A stretch of 12,338 nt of DNA, from assembly GCA_025454715.1 (NCBI GenBank), contig JALONY010000009.1, positions 1-12,338 on the forward strand, in the 5' to 3' direction. Below, piece by piece: positions 6,050-12,338 of the stretch. The DNA comes from Anaerolineae bacterium (GTDB lineage: Bacteria > Chloroflexota > Anaerolineae > Aggregatilineales > Phototrophicaceae). Position numbers and translations under genes: made by a program. A model generated the notes under the pieces. That model did no database searches and had not been told where the DNA came from. It saw only the letters and a program-made list of their open reading frames with translations. Numbering within the stretch: the stretch's first letter is position 1; the number at the start of each line of letters is the position of its first letter.

Positions 6050-6062
6050 ATGGAGAGTTCAC

Positions 6063-7577
6063 ATGTTCGACTTTTTGCTGGGCAATGACTTCGTGTCGGC
6101 CTTGTTGGCCTTTGGCCTCGTGCTGATTCCGGCGGTCATCATCCATGAGCTGGGGCACTTGTTGGCGGCCAAAATGGTCGGGATTACCATCTTGGAGTTT
6201 GGGGTGGGGTACCCGCCGCGGGCGTTGCGCTTGTTCAGGTGGGGCGAGACCGAGTTCACGTTCAACTGGATCCCGCTGGGTGGGTTCGTGCGCCCGTTTG
6301 GCGAGGACATGGTGCGCCCACAGACCGCCGAAGAGGTGGAGCGTGAGCGCCAAGCCATCCAAAACGCGGCCAAGCCATCGGATGAGGCGGGCAAGCCTGC
6401 GGACAGCGACCGTGCGCGTTTGTTGCGTCTGGGCATCACCCAGCCGAAATCGGTCAACGACGTGAAGCCCTTGGCGCGCATTTGGTTCATGGTGGCGGGG
6501 GCGCTGGCCAACGTGGTCGGCGCATTGATCATCTTCATCGCCATCGGCTTGACCGGTGTTGAGAACGTGAGCGGTCGCTCGGTGTTCGTGGCTAATGTGT
6601 CGGACGGCTCGGCTTTGGCGGTCGCGGGCGTGCAAGCCGGTGACGTGATTGAGTCGGTCGATGGGCAACGCTTTGCGGATGCCAATGCGTTCGTGGAGCT
6701 GCTGAGCACCCAAACGGAGCCGGTGGTGCTGGGGGTGGTGCGTGCTGCGGAAGGCGCGGAGATGGTCACCCGTTCCGAGGTGACTTTGGCGCCCTTGGGC
6801 GGCATCGGTGAGAAGACCTTCCAATTGTTGGTGGTCGATTTTCAAGCCGATTCCCCGGCGGCGGCCTCGGGGATGCAGCCCGGTGACGTATTGCTGAGCG
6901 CAGACGGGCGCGCCTTGAACGGCGAGAAAGCCTTCGAGGTGTTGCAACAAGCCAACCGCGAAAACGAAGGCAACCCGTATGTGCTCAAGGTTCAGCGCGG
7001 CGAGGAAACGGTGAGCTTGACCATCACGCCTCGGGTCAACCCGGGTTCGCTCGGCCACATCGGCGCAGGGGTTCAGACGATTCAAGGGGTAGGGGCATGG
7101 GGCGTTAGCCTCGCCAATGGGCAACGCATCCTCGATTACACCCCGTTGGGCTTGGGCGAGGCCATCGGTTACGGGTTCAACGAGGTCGGGGTGGTATTGC
7201 GGACGATTGCCGAGATGCCCGCACGCATCCTGAACGGTCAAGCCACGCCCGAAGAGAGCCGCGTGGTGAGCATCGTGGGCATCAGCCAGATTGGCGGGGT
7301 GTTGTTGCAGGACAGCGTGGCGCTGGGCAATGTGTACCCGTTGCTGCGGTTCGCGGCGCTCATCAGCATCGCGCTGGGCATCACCAACCTGCTCCCAATC
7401 CCGCCGTTGGACGGTGGGCGTGTTTTGTTGGTCTTGATCGAGATGGTGCGGGGCAAGCCGCTGTCACAGCGGGTCGAAGAAACGATCATGCTGGTCGGGC
7501 TGTTCTTGATGCTGTTGCTGGGCGTGATGTTCATCATCAACGACATTCGCAACCCGCTTATCGACATGCTCCGTTAG
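6063..7577 (+). CDS. rseP: RIP metalloprotease RseP (site-2 protease) with two PDZ domains
   Basis: This is an intramembrane zinc metalloprotease that cuts membrane-bound regulators (anti-sigma factors in characterised cases) or remnant signal peptides. The 504-residue protein has the zinc motif HELGH (His28, Glu29, His32) in the first helix, 'FMVAGALAN' (142-150) in the next, two PDZ-like domains at about 168-245 and 253-325 each with a 'GV.AGD' or 'GM.PGD' core, and 'LLPIPPLDGG' (443-452) supplying the third zinc ligand Asp450. Final membrane helices are at about 425-447 and 473-494. An unusually long charged segment (about 82-135) separates the first helix region from the second. The ATG at 6063 has GGAG 7 bases upstream; a GTG at 6042 lacks one. 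It is followed after 30 bases by a HEAT-repeat gene and is probably the first gene of a three-gene operon. Two PDZ domains match the E. coli type rather than the single-PDZ type; substrates are unknown. Confidence 0.93.
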   Translation: MFDFLLGNDFVSALLAFGLVLIPAVIIHELGHLLAAKMVGITILEFGVGYPPRALRLFRWGETEFTFNWIPLGGFVRPFGEDMVRPQTAEEVERERQAIQNAAKPSDEAGKPADSDRARLLRLGITQPKSVNDVKPLARIWFMVAGALANVVGALIIFIAIGLTGVENVSGRSVFVANVSDGSALAVAGVQAGDVIESVDGQRFADANAFVELLSTQTEPVVLGVVRAAEGAEMVTRSEVTLAPLGGIGEKTFQLLVVDFQADSPAAASGMQPGDVLLSADGRALNGEKAFEVLQQANRENEGNPYVLKVQRGEETVSLTITPRVNPGSLGHIGAGVQTIQGVGAWGVSLANGQRILDYTPLGLGEAIGYGFNEVGVVLRTIAEMPARILNGQATPEESRVVSIVGISQIGGVLLQDSVALGNVYPLLRFAALISIALGITNLLPIPPLDGGRVLLVLIEMVRGKPLSQRVEETIMLVGLFLMLLLGVMFIINDIRNPLIDMLR

Positions 7578-7607
7578 CGGATGACTGAGGAAAGGAAACG
7601 GTAAACG

Positions 7608-8600
7608 ATGGGTGTCATCGAAGAGATTCGGCCTTTGCGCCCCGGGTTTAACGGCACGTTGGCTATTTTCGCACAGTTGACCAGTGGCCAACGTGTGCCG
7701 GATGCCGTCATTCAGGGGTTGGCGCGCTTGTTGCCGTCGCAATTGGGGACGGTGACCACGGTTTGGCAAAGCCTCGAGTTGGAAGCGCGTCGCGATGTGG
7801 TCTCGGCCTTGGTCGAGGCGATGGAAAGCGATTATGAGCTGGATTACACGCTGTTCGCCGAAATGAGCATCACAGACCCTGACCCTGTGGTGCGGCAGGG
7901 CAGCATCGAGCTGCTGACCGAACAATTGACCGTCCCGCACATGATGCGCTTGTATGGTCTGGCGCAAAATGACGCGGTGGACGAGGTGCGTGCCGCGGCA
8001 ATGAAGGGGTTGGGCGCTTTAATCTTGGAAGCCGAGCTGGGCAAATTGCCAGAGGAAGCCGCCGCACCGGTCATCGAGTATCTGTTGGGCGTGATTGAGC
8101 AACCGAGAGAAGACGTGTTGGTGCGTGCCCGTGCCCTCGAGGCGGTATCGCACAGCAGTCATGACGCGGTGCCGCGCTTAATCCGGCGTGCCTATGAGGG
8201 CGGCGAGCCGCGCATGAAGACGGCCTCGATTTACGCGATGGGCGCGAGTAGTGACGACGCTTGGGCGACATGGGTCATCCGCGAGCTGACCAGCCGCAAA
8301 CCCGAAGACCGCTACGAGGCTGCCCACGCCGCGGGTGAGCTGGAATTGTTGGAGGCGGTGCCCAAGCTGTCACGGCTTGCCATCGAGGATAGTGGGCAAG
8401 TCCGCAATACCGCCATTTGGGCGTTGGGCGAGATTGGCGGCAAGGAAGCGGTGCGCGTGCTGGAAGGGTTGCTGGAGCAGGTCGATGAGGATGAAGACGA
8501 ATCCTTGTTTGACCTGCTGGAAGACGCGCTGGACGCCGCCTCGCTGGGGGGTGGTGGTTTATTTGGGATGAGCGATGAATACGATGAGATGGAGCGGTGA
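7608..8600 (+). CDS. HEAT-repeat protein
   Basis: The 330-residue protein is predicted soluble, with no signal peptide or membrane helix. From about residue 60 to 310 it is a series of paired helices of about 30 residues each, with HEAT or PBS-lyase-like cores: 'DPDPVVRQGSIELL' (90-103), 'DEVRAAAMKGLGAL' (125-138), 'VLVRARALEAV' (170-180), 'EDRYEAAHAAGEL' (233-245), 'GQVRNTAIWALGEIG' (263-277). About seven repeats can be traced. The C-terminus is strongly acidic ('VDEDEDE' at 292-298) and has a Gly-rich stretch before a final acidic tail. Such repeats form protein-binding scaffolds; no catalytic motif is seen, so the partner and function are unknown. A purine-rich AAAGGAA precedes the ATG by about 10 bases. 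It lies 30 bp after rseP and 12 bp before the propeller gene, all on one strand, which suggests co-expression with the protease. Confidence 0.8.
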   Translation: MGVIEEIRPLRPGFNGTLAIFAQLTSGQRVPDAVIQGLARLLPSQLGTVTTVWQSLELEARRDVVSALVEAMESDYELDYTLFAEMSITDPDPVVRQGSIELLTEQLTVPHMMRLYGLAQNDAVDEVRAAAMKGLGALILEAELGKLPEEAAAPVIEYLLGVIEQPREDVLVRARALEAVSHSSHDAVPRLIRRAYEGGEPRMKTASIYAMGASSDDAWATWVIRELTSRKPEDRYEAAHAAGELELLEAVPKLSRLAIEDSGQVRNTAIWALGEIGGKEAVRVLEGLLEQVDEDEDESLFDLLEDALDAASLGGGGLFGMSDEYDEMER

Positions 8601-8612
8601 GGACTGGGTGGG

Positions 8613-9542
8613 ATGACGTGGTTTCTGGTGATGATGAGCTGGATATGGGGCGGGTTGCAAGCCCAGCCCTCGTTGTCGGCGCAAGTGGCTGACACGCCTT
8701 TCGAGACGCTGACGCAAGCCGATCTGAACGTGATTACCGGCAACGTGCAGCGCCCCAACGGGATGGTTTGGTTCAACGACAAACTATACGTGGTGTGCAC
8801 CGGCGATTGGACGATTTACGAGATTGACTCGCGGACAGGGGACACCCGCACCTATGTCTATGGCGTCCGAAACGGGCATATGCTGGTGGCGGAGACCAAT
8901 GAGCAAGACACGTTGAGTTTGTGGGTGCCGGACTTCGACACCGAGCGGCTGCTCAACATCGTATCGGTTCGCGCCCCCGCTAACGTGACCGAGGCGATGG
9001 GGCGCCCGTGGGGCATCATCCCAATCGAGGACGATTTCCTCGTCACCAGCCTCGGCGACGATACGGTGATGCGCGTGACCCGCGAGGGCGAGATGACCAC
9101 GCTGGCCGAGGGATTGCGGGCGCCGACCGGAATCGCGATGGACGATGAACGGGTTTACGTGGCCAACAGCGGTAGCTCGCGCCGCTCGATCGAGTGGTTT
9201 GACCGGAGCGCGTTGGAGGCAGGCGACACGCTCACGGCGTCCCCATTGGTACAAGGGTTGCAAAACGCCTCTGGCTTGGTCTTTGCGCCCGATGGCTATT
9301 TGTACTTTGCCTATGCGCTGGGGTCACGTGGGGTGGTCGGGCGAGTTGACCCGACGGTTTGCGCTGAAGCGGGCGGGTGCGATAACGACCAAATCGAGGT
9401 CGTGTTGTACACCGACTTGTCGGCGCCGCTGGCCGGCCTGACCATCTCGGACGATATGCGCTTATTCATCCACACGATGTTCCGCCCAGAGATTTACTGG
9501 GTGCAGCTCCCCGCCGTCGAGGTCGAGAGCACGGAAGAATAG
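8613..9542 (+). CDS. Exported beta-propeller protein (NHL/SMP-30-like)
   Basis: This 309-residue protein has a hydrophobic N-terminus (residues 2-17, ending 'LQAQ') that looks like a signal peptide, although no Lys or Arg precedes the hydrophobic core. The remainder is a series of beta-strand repeats that resemble blades of a propeller: 'RPNGMVWFNDKLYV' (47-60), 'RPWGIIPIEDDFLV' (131-144), 'APTGIAMDDERVYVANSG' (170-187), 'NASGLVFAPDGYLYFA' (218-233) and 'APLAGLTISDDMRLFI' (271-286). This 'P.G....D..LYV' pattern is typical of NHL, SMP-30 or Vgb-like folds. Cys250 and Cys256 flank a Gly-rich loop and might form a disulphide. No metal or catalytic residues can be assigned with confidence, so an enzymatic role is not claimed. 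GAGGA at 8599-8603, 9 bases before the ATG, overlaps the stop of the HEAT gene. It is the last gene before a strong terminator and is probably the third gene of the rseP operon. Confidence 0.75.
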   Translation: MTWFLVMMSWIWGGLQAQPSLSAQVADTPFETLTQADLNVITGNVQRPNGMVWFNDKLYVVCTGDWTIYEIDSRTGDTRTYVYGVRNGHMLVAETNEQDTLSLWVPDFDTERLLNIVSVRAPANVTEAMGRPWGIIPIEDDFLVTSLGDDTVMRVTREGEMTTLAEGLRAPTGIAMDDERVYVANSGSSRRSIEWFDRSALEAGDTLTASPLVQGLQNASGLVFAPDGYLYFAYALGSRGVVGRVDPTVCAEAGGCDNDQIEVVLYTDLSAPLAGLTISDDMRLFIHTMFRPEIYWVQLPAVEVESTEE

Positions 9543-9565
9543 CCTTCTGCAAGGGCACTATGAAC

Positions 9566-9601
9566 AAAAAAGCCACGATGCACCCGCACCGTGGCTTTTT
9601 T
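9566..9601. terminator. Bidirectional intrinsic terminator
   Basis: A perfect 12-bp stem, six A followed by GCCACG (9566-9577) pairing with CGTGGC followed by six T (9590-9601), encloses a 12-base loop in which TGC/GCA can pair further. Because the A and T runs flank the GC core on both sides, it yields a U tract in either direction. It ends the rseP-HEAT-propeller operon from the left and the aminotransferase-hflX operon from the right, whose last stop codon is at 9617. Confidence 0.92.
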
Positions 9602-9616
9602 ATTGGGCGGGCGTAA

Positions 9617-9865
9617 TTACTTGCCCAATGGGGTGGAGACCGTCAGGCCAATCAGGGCGAATAAAACGCCGATGCTGTGCAAGAGCGTCGCGGTGATGTC
9701 GAGCGCACGCGATGTAAAGAGATAAGCGAGGAGCTGGACGATGAGCGCGACGGCCACCAACAAGATACCGATGACCATCGGTAGGCCGCGCCGCTTTGCC
9801 AGCCCAGAGGACGTGGCATCGATGAGGCGGCCAATACGTTTGGAGCGATCAAACTGTTTGAACAT
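9617..9865 (-). CDS. Small two-helix membrane protein of unknown function
   Basis: The 82-residue protein is not recognised. Residues 1-27 are basic and polar ('KQFDRSKRIGR', 'AKRRG'), followed by two hydrophobic segments at about 28-51 ('MVIGILLVAVALIVQLL') and 56-78 ('ITATLLHSIGVLFALIGL') separated by a very short turn, so it looks like a helical hairpin with its N-terminus in the cytoplasm by the positive-inside rule. Its ATG overlaps the hflX stop by one base (TGATG), and a weak GGGTGGG lies just before it, so translation is probably coupled to hflX. It ends 16 bp from the bidirectional terminator. Hydrophobic composition, the tight junction and the absence of a competing frame support it as real. 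A role linked to HflX is only a guess from position. Confidence 0.7.
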   Translation of the reverse strand: MFKQFDRSKRIGRLIDATSSGLAKRRGLPMVIGILLVAVALIVQLLAYLFTSRALDITATLLHSIGVLFALIGLTVSTPLGK

Positions 9866-11175
9866 CAGCCCACCCGAAATTCTTCGTAGTAATCCGACAA
9901 GGCCGTGGAGGCTTTGAGCGTCAGGCGGACACCTTCGGCGTCGTCCCGACGGTCGATGACAGTGGCGTTTTTGTAGATGGACGAGATGACCTCGCCGCGG
10001 GCATGTGGCACGAACAACGTGACGGTACGCTGGGTTTGCGATAGGGCGCGCTCGATGGCCTCCAGCAAGTTGTCCATACCCCGTTTTTGGTGTGCCGAGA
10101 TGACGACCGCCTCTAGATAATACCGTTGATCGGGGACGAATGGCAACTCATCGCCTTGCCACAAATCCGATTTGTTCCAGACCAGCACGCGGGGGACATG
10201 AGGAGAGATGTCCAGCTCGGCAAGGGTGTCTTCGACCGCCTCGATGTGTTGGATGACGTTGGGGTGCGACAAATCGACGACGTGTAACAAGATGTCGGCC
10301 TCGAGAATCTCTTCGAGGGTGGCGCGGAAGGCGGCGATGAGCGCGGTGGGCAGTTTTTGGATGAAGCCGACGGTATCGGTGATGACCGCTTGGCGCCCGC
10401 TGGGCAAGTCGAGCTTACGGGTGGTGGGGTCGAGCGTGGCAAACAATTGGTCTGCGACGTAGGTTGCGGCGTTGGTCAGGCTGTTGATGAGCGTCGATTT
10501 ACCGGCATTGGTGTAGCCGACGAGGGCGACGATCGGGTTTCCGCTGCGGGCACGTTGGGTGCGTTGGCGGCTGCGGTGCGCCCTGACCGCCTCGAGGTCA
10601 CGCTTGAGCTTGTCAATCTTGCGGTCGATTTCGCGTTGGTCAACCTCGAGCTGGGTTTCGCCCGGGCCGCGCAAGCCAACCCCTGAAGAGGAGCCTTTGC
10701 CGCCCCCTTGACGGGCGAGGTGCGTCCATTGGCGAGTGAGGCGCGGCTTGCGGTATTGATACTGCGCCAGCTCGACTTGAAGGGCGCCCTCGCGGGTCTG
10801 GGCGTGTTGCGCGAAGATGTCGAGGATGAGCGCGGAACGGTCGATGACCTTGATTTCGAGGCCGACGCGCTTCTCGATCTCGCGTTGGTGGCGCGGCGAT
10901 AGCTCGTCATCGAAAATGACGACCTTGGCGCCGGTCTCCAGCAGTTTTTCGCTGACTTCTTCGAGCTTGCCCGACCCGACATAGGTCGATGGGTTGATAT
11001 TCTTGACGTTTTGCGTCACTTGGCCGACCACTTGGATGCCTGCGGTATCGGCCAGCAAAGCCAGCTCGGTCAACGAGTCTTGCATGGACATGAGGGGGCG
11101 CGAGCCAGAGACTTCGGCGGCGACGAGGATGGCCTGTTCTTTTTCGGCCTCGGTAGTGATATGGAAATCAGGCAT
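9865..11175 (-). CDS. hflX: GTPase HflX
   Basis: HflX is a translational GTPase-like factor that binds the 50S subunit and, in E. coli and other bacteria, splits stalled or stress-damaged ribosomes. This 436-residue protein has the HflX N-terminal domain (about 15-150, including 'YVGSGK' at 65-70 and 'FDDELSPRHQREIE' at 88-101), the diagnostic Gly-rich linker with 'GLRGPGETQLE' at 167-177, a charged coiled region at 178-210, and a G domain: P-loop 'GYTNAGKST' (220-228), switch I 'FATLDPTTR' (245-253), 'DTVGF' (267-271), 'NKSD' (334-337) and 'SAHQ' (360-363) as the fifth motif. A C-terminal domain follows from about 380. Length is usual. The ATG at 11175 has no ribosome-binding site but overlaps the end of the aminotransferase gene by 8 bp, pointing to coupled translation. 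Its stop overlaps the next small gene by one base. Confidence 0.96.
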   Translation of the reverse strand: MPDFHITTEAEKEQAILVAAEVSGSRPLMSMQDSLTELALLADTAGIQVVGQVTQNVKNINPSTYVGSGKLEEVSEKLLETGAKVVIFDDELSPRHQREIEKRVGLEIKVIDRSALILDIFAQHAQTREGALQVELAQYQYRKPRLTRQWTHLARQGGGKGSSSGVGLRGPGETQLEVDQREIDRKIDKLKRDLEAVRAHRSRQRTQRARSGNPIVALVGYTNAGKSTLINSLTNAATYVADQLFATLDPTTRKLDLPSGRQAVITDTVGFIQKLPTALIAAFRATLEEILEADILLHVVDLSHPNVIQHIEAVEDTLAELDISPHVPRVLVWNKSDLWQGDELPFVPDQRYYLEAVVISAHQKRGMDNLLEAIERALSQTQRTVTLFVPHARGEVISSIYKNATVIDRRDDAEGVRLTLKASTALSDYYEEFRVG

Positions 11176-12338
11176 ATTTATCGGTGTACCATGTGGTCAG
11201 TTGATGGAGCGCTTGGTCGAATTCTTCATCGGTGACGCCGACGCTAAAGCGGACGTACTCGGTGCCACCCGGGCCATAAGCTTCCCCCGGGGCAAGTGAG
11301 ACGTGCGCTTCGGTCAAGGCTTCCTCGACATATTGATTGGCGGTGATACGGGTGGGCTTTGCCCAGACGTATAGGGTAGCCTGAGGGGTTTGGGCGGTCA
11401 GGCCGATTTGGGGTAGGACAGCCATCAGCTTATCGCGGCGGCGCTGATAGGTCTGGTTGCGGGCATCAATCCAGCTTTGTGGGGTGTTGTCGAGCGCGTG
11501 CGCGCCAGCCAAGTAAATGGCGTTGAAATGCCCGCTGTCGATGTTGCTCTTGACCTTGAGCAAGGTCTCGACGGCGTGTTGAGAGCCGACGGCGGCACCC
11601 AGACGCCAACCGGCCATATTGTGGCTCTTGGACAGTGAGATGAACTCGAGCGTAACGTCTTTGGCACCCTCGACTTGCAAGGCACTGGGGGCGACATAGC
11701 CATCGAACGTGACTTCACAATACGGGTTATCGGAGGCCAACAAGATGTCGTTTTGGCGGCAGAAGGCCACGGCGCGCTCGTAAAACGCCAAATCGACGAC
11801 GGCACCGGTCGGGTTATTGGGGTAATTGACCCAAATGAGCTTAGCGTCGCGCCGTTGGTCGGGCGAGATGGCGGCGAAATCGACCTCGTAATTGTGCTCT
11901 GCATCGACGGGAACCCACTCGATGCGCGCCCCGCTCAGGCGGACACCCTGCATGTAGGAGGGGTAACCGACATCGGGGATGAGGGCGGTATCGCCACGAT
12001 CGCAGTAGCCCATACACAGGTTGACGATGCCCTCTTTGCTGCCAATCAGCGGGAGCACCTCGGTATTGGGGTTGAGCGTGACGCCGAACCGGCGTTGGTA
12101 GTAGCGTGCGACGGCTTCGCGGAAGGCCGGTAGACCCCGGTAACCGGAGTAACCGTGCGTACCAGCCTTTGATGCGGCGGTGTACAACGCATCGACCACG
12201 TCGGTGGGCGGCGGTGCATCGGGGCTACCGATGTCGAGGCGGATGACTTTGATACCGGCCTGCTGCATGACGCGAATGCGGTCGCCGATGCCGGCAAAGA
12301 CATAGGTGGGCAGGTTGCTCAGGCGAGTGGCTGGGGTC
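11168..12338 (-). CDS. Class I/II pyridoxal-phosphate aminotransferase, DapL-like (partial, N-terminus outside window)
   Basis: The minus-strand frame is open beyond the window edge; 389 residues are visible and only a few N-terminal residues are missing, since the first ones ('ATRLSNLPTYVFAGIGDRI') already match the usual start of the family. Counting from the internal Met at 12268, 'SGYRGLPAFREAVA' is at 41-54, 'GSKEG' at 76-80, 'NNPTG' at 151-155, 'SDNPYCE' at 179-185, and 'SLSKSHNMAGWRLG' at 211-224 holds the PLP Schiff-base lysine (Lys214, codon 11627-11629). 'RFGVTL', 'LIGSKEGI' and 'FDGY.APS' resemble LL-diaminopimelate aminotransferases, but these features are shared with broader aspartate/glutamate-type enzymes, so the substrate is not settled. 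Starting at 12268 would delete conserved N-terminal sequence. It is the first visible gene of an operon with hflX, which it overlaps by 8 bp. Confidence 0.88.
   Translation of the reverse strand, partial: TPATRLSNLPTYVFAGIGDRIRVMQQAGIKVIRLDIGSPDAPPPTDVVDALYTAASKAGTHGYSGYRGLPAFREAVARYYQRRFGVTLNPNTEVLPLIGSKEGIVNLCMGYCDRGDTALIPDVGYPSYMQGVRLSGARIEWVPVDAEHNYEVDFAAISPDQRRDAKLIWVNYPNNPTGAVVDLAFYERAVAFCRQNDILLASDNPYCEVTFDGYVAPSALQVEGAKDVTLEFISLSKSHNMAGWRLGAAVGSQHAVETLLKVKSNIDSGHFNAIYLAGAHALDNTPQSWIDARNQTYQRRRDKLMAVLPQIGLTAQTPQATLYVWAKPTRITANQYVEEALTEAHVSLAPGEAYGPGGTEYVRFSVGVTDEEFDQALHQLTTWYTDKYA

Noticed and set aside
6006..7241. 411-codon open frame on the minus strand, rich in His, Gln and Arg
   Set aside because: It lies entirely antisense to rseP, whose zinc and PDZ motifs are unmistakable; the composition is what GC-rich coding DNA gives when read in the opposite frame, with no recognisable domain.
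1..12338. CRISPR array, tRNA/rRNA genes, insertion sequences, prophage genes or att sites
   Set aside because: No spaced direct repeats, cloverleaf-like segments, transposase motifs or terminal inverted repeats were seen; all open stretches are filled by the genes listed.

Overview
The window is GC-rich and densely coded, with intact genes, short or negative intergenic gaps, and no RNA genes, CRISPR arrays or mobile elements that I can see. The gene set points to a Chloroflexota bacterium, perhaps Anaerolineae or a relative of Roseiflexus. The main reason is a mevalonate-type isoprenoid locus that pairs isopentenyl phosphate kinase with a (di)phosphomevalonate decarboxylase homologue, a combination established in that phylum. 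The family 5 solute-binding protein with a 'GY-D-NGDG' segment, common in Chloroflexota transporters, fits too. This assignment is an inference from gene content.

Layout, left to right. (1) At 1-2268 on the + strand lies the end of a peptide/nickel-type ABC importer operon: the C-terminal part of a solute-binding protein and two overlapping permease genes (DppB and DppC types). No ATPase is visible. (2) At 2255-4875 on the - strand lies a three-gene operon transcribed ubiA-type prenyltransferase, then mevalonate kinase, then isopentenyl phosphate kinase. Its end overlaps the end of the permease operon by 14 bp. (3) At 4982-5950 on the + strand, divergent from that operon across a 106-bp gap, lies the decarboxylase. 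Together, regions 2 and 3 encode mevalonate to mevalonate-5-phosphate to isopentenyl phosphate to isopentenyl diphosphate, the 'alternative' mevalonate route, and also an enzyme that probably uses polyprenyl phosphate. (4) At 6063-9542 on the + strand lie an RseP-type site-2 protease with two PDZ domains, a HEAT-repeat protein and an exported beta-propeller protein, probably one operon. It ends at a symmetrical, bidirectional terminator (9566-9601). (5) At 9617-12338 on the - strand lies an operon of a class I/II aminotransferase (DapL-like, start outside the window), the ribosome-associated GTPase HflX, and an 82-residue two-helix membrane protein coupled to HflX through a TGATG junction.

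The most interesting part is the isoprenoid locus. No phosphomevalonate kinase gene is present between or beside these genes. The decarboxylase has Asn where classical diphosphomevalonate decarboxylases have a substrate-contacting Lys, and the two halves of the pathway face away from each other over what looks like a pair of overlapping promoters. The least understood parts are the HEAT-repeat and propeller genes behind the protease and the small membrane protein behind HflX.
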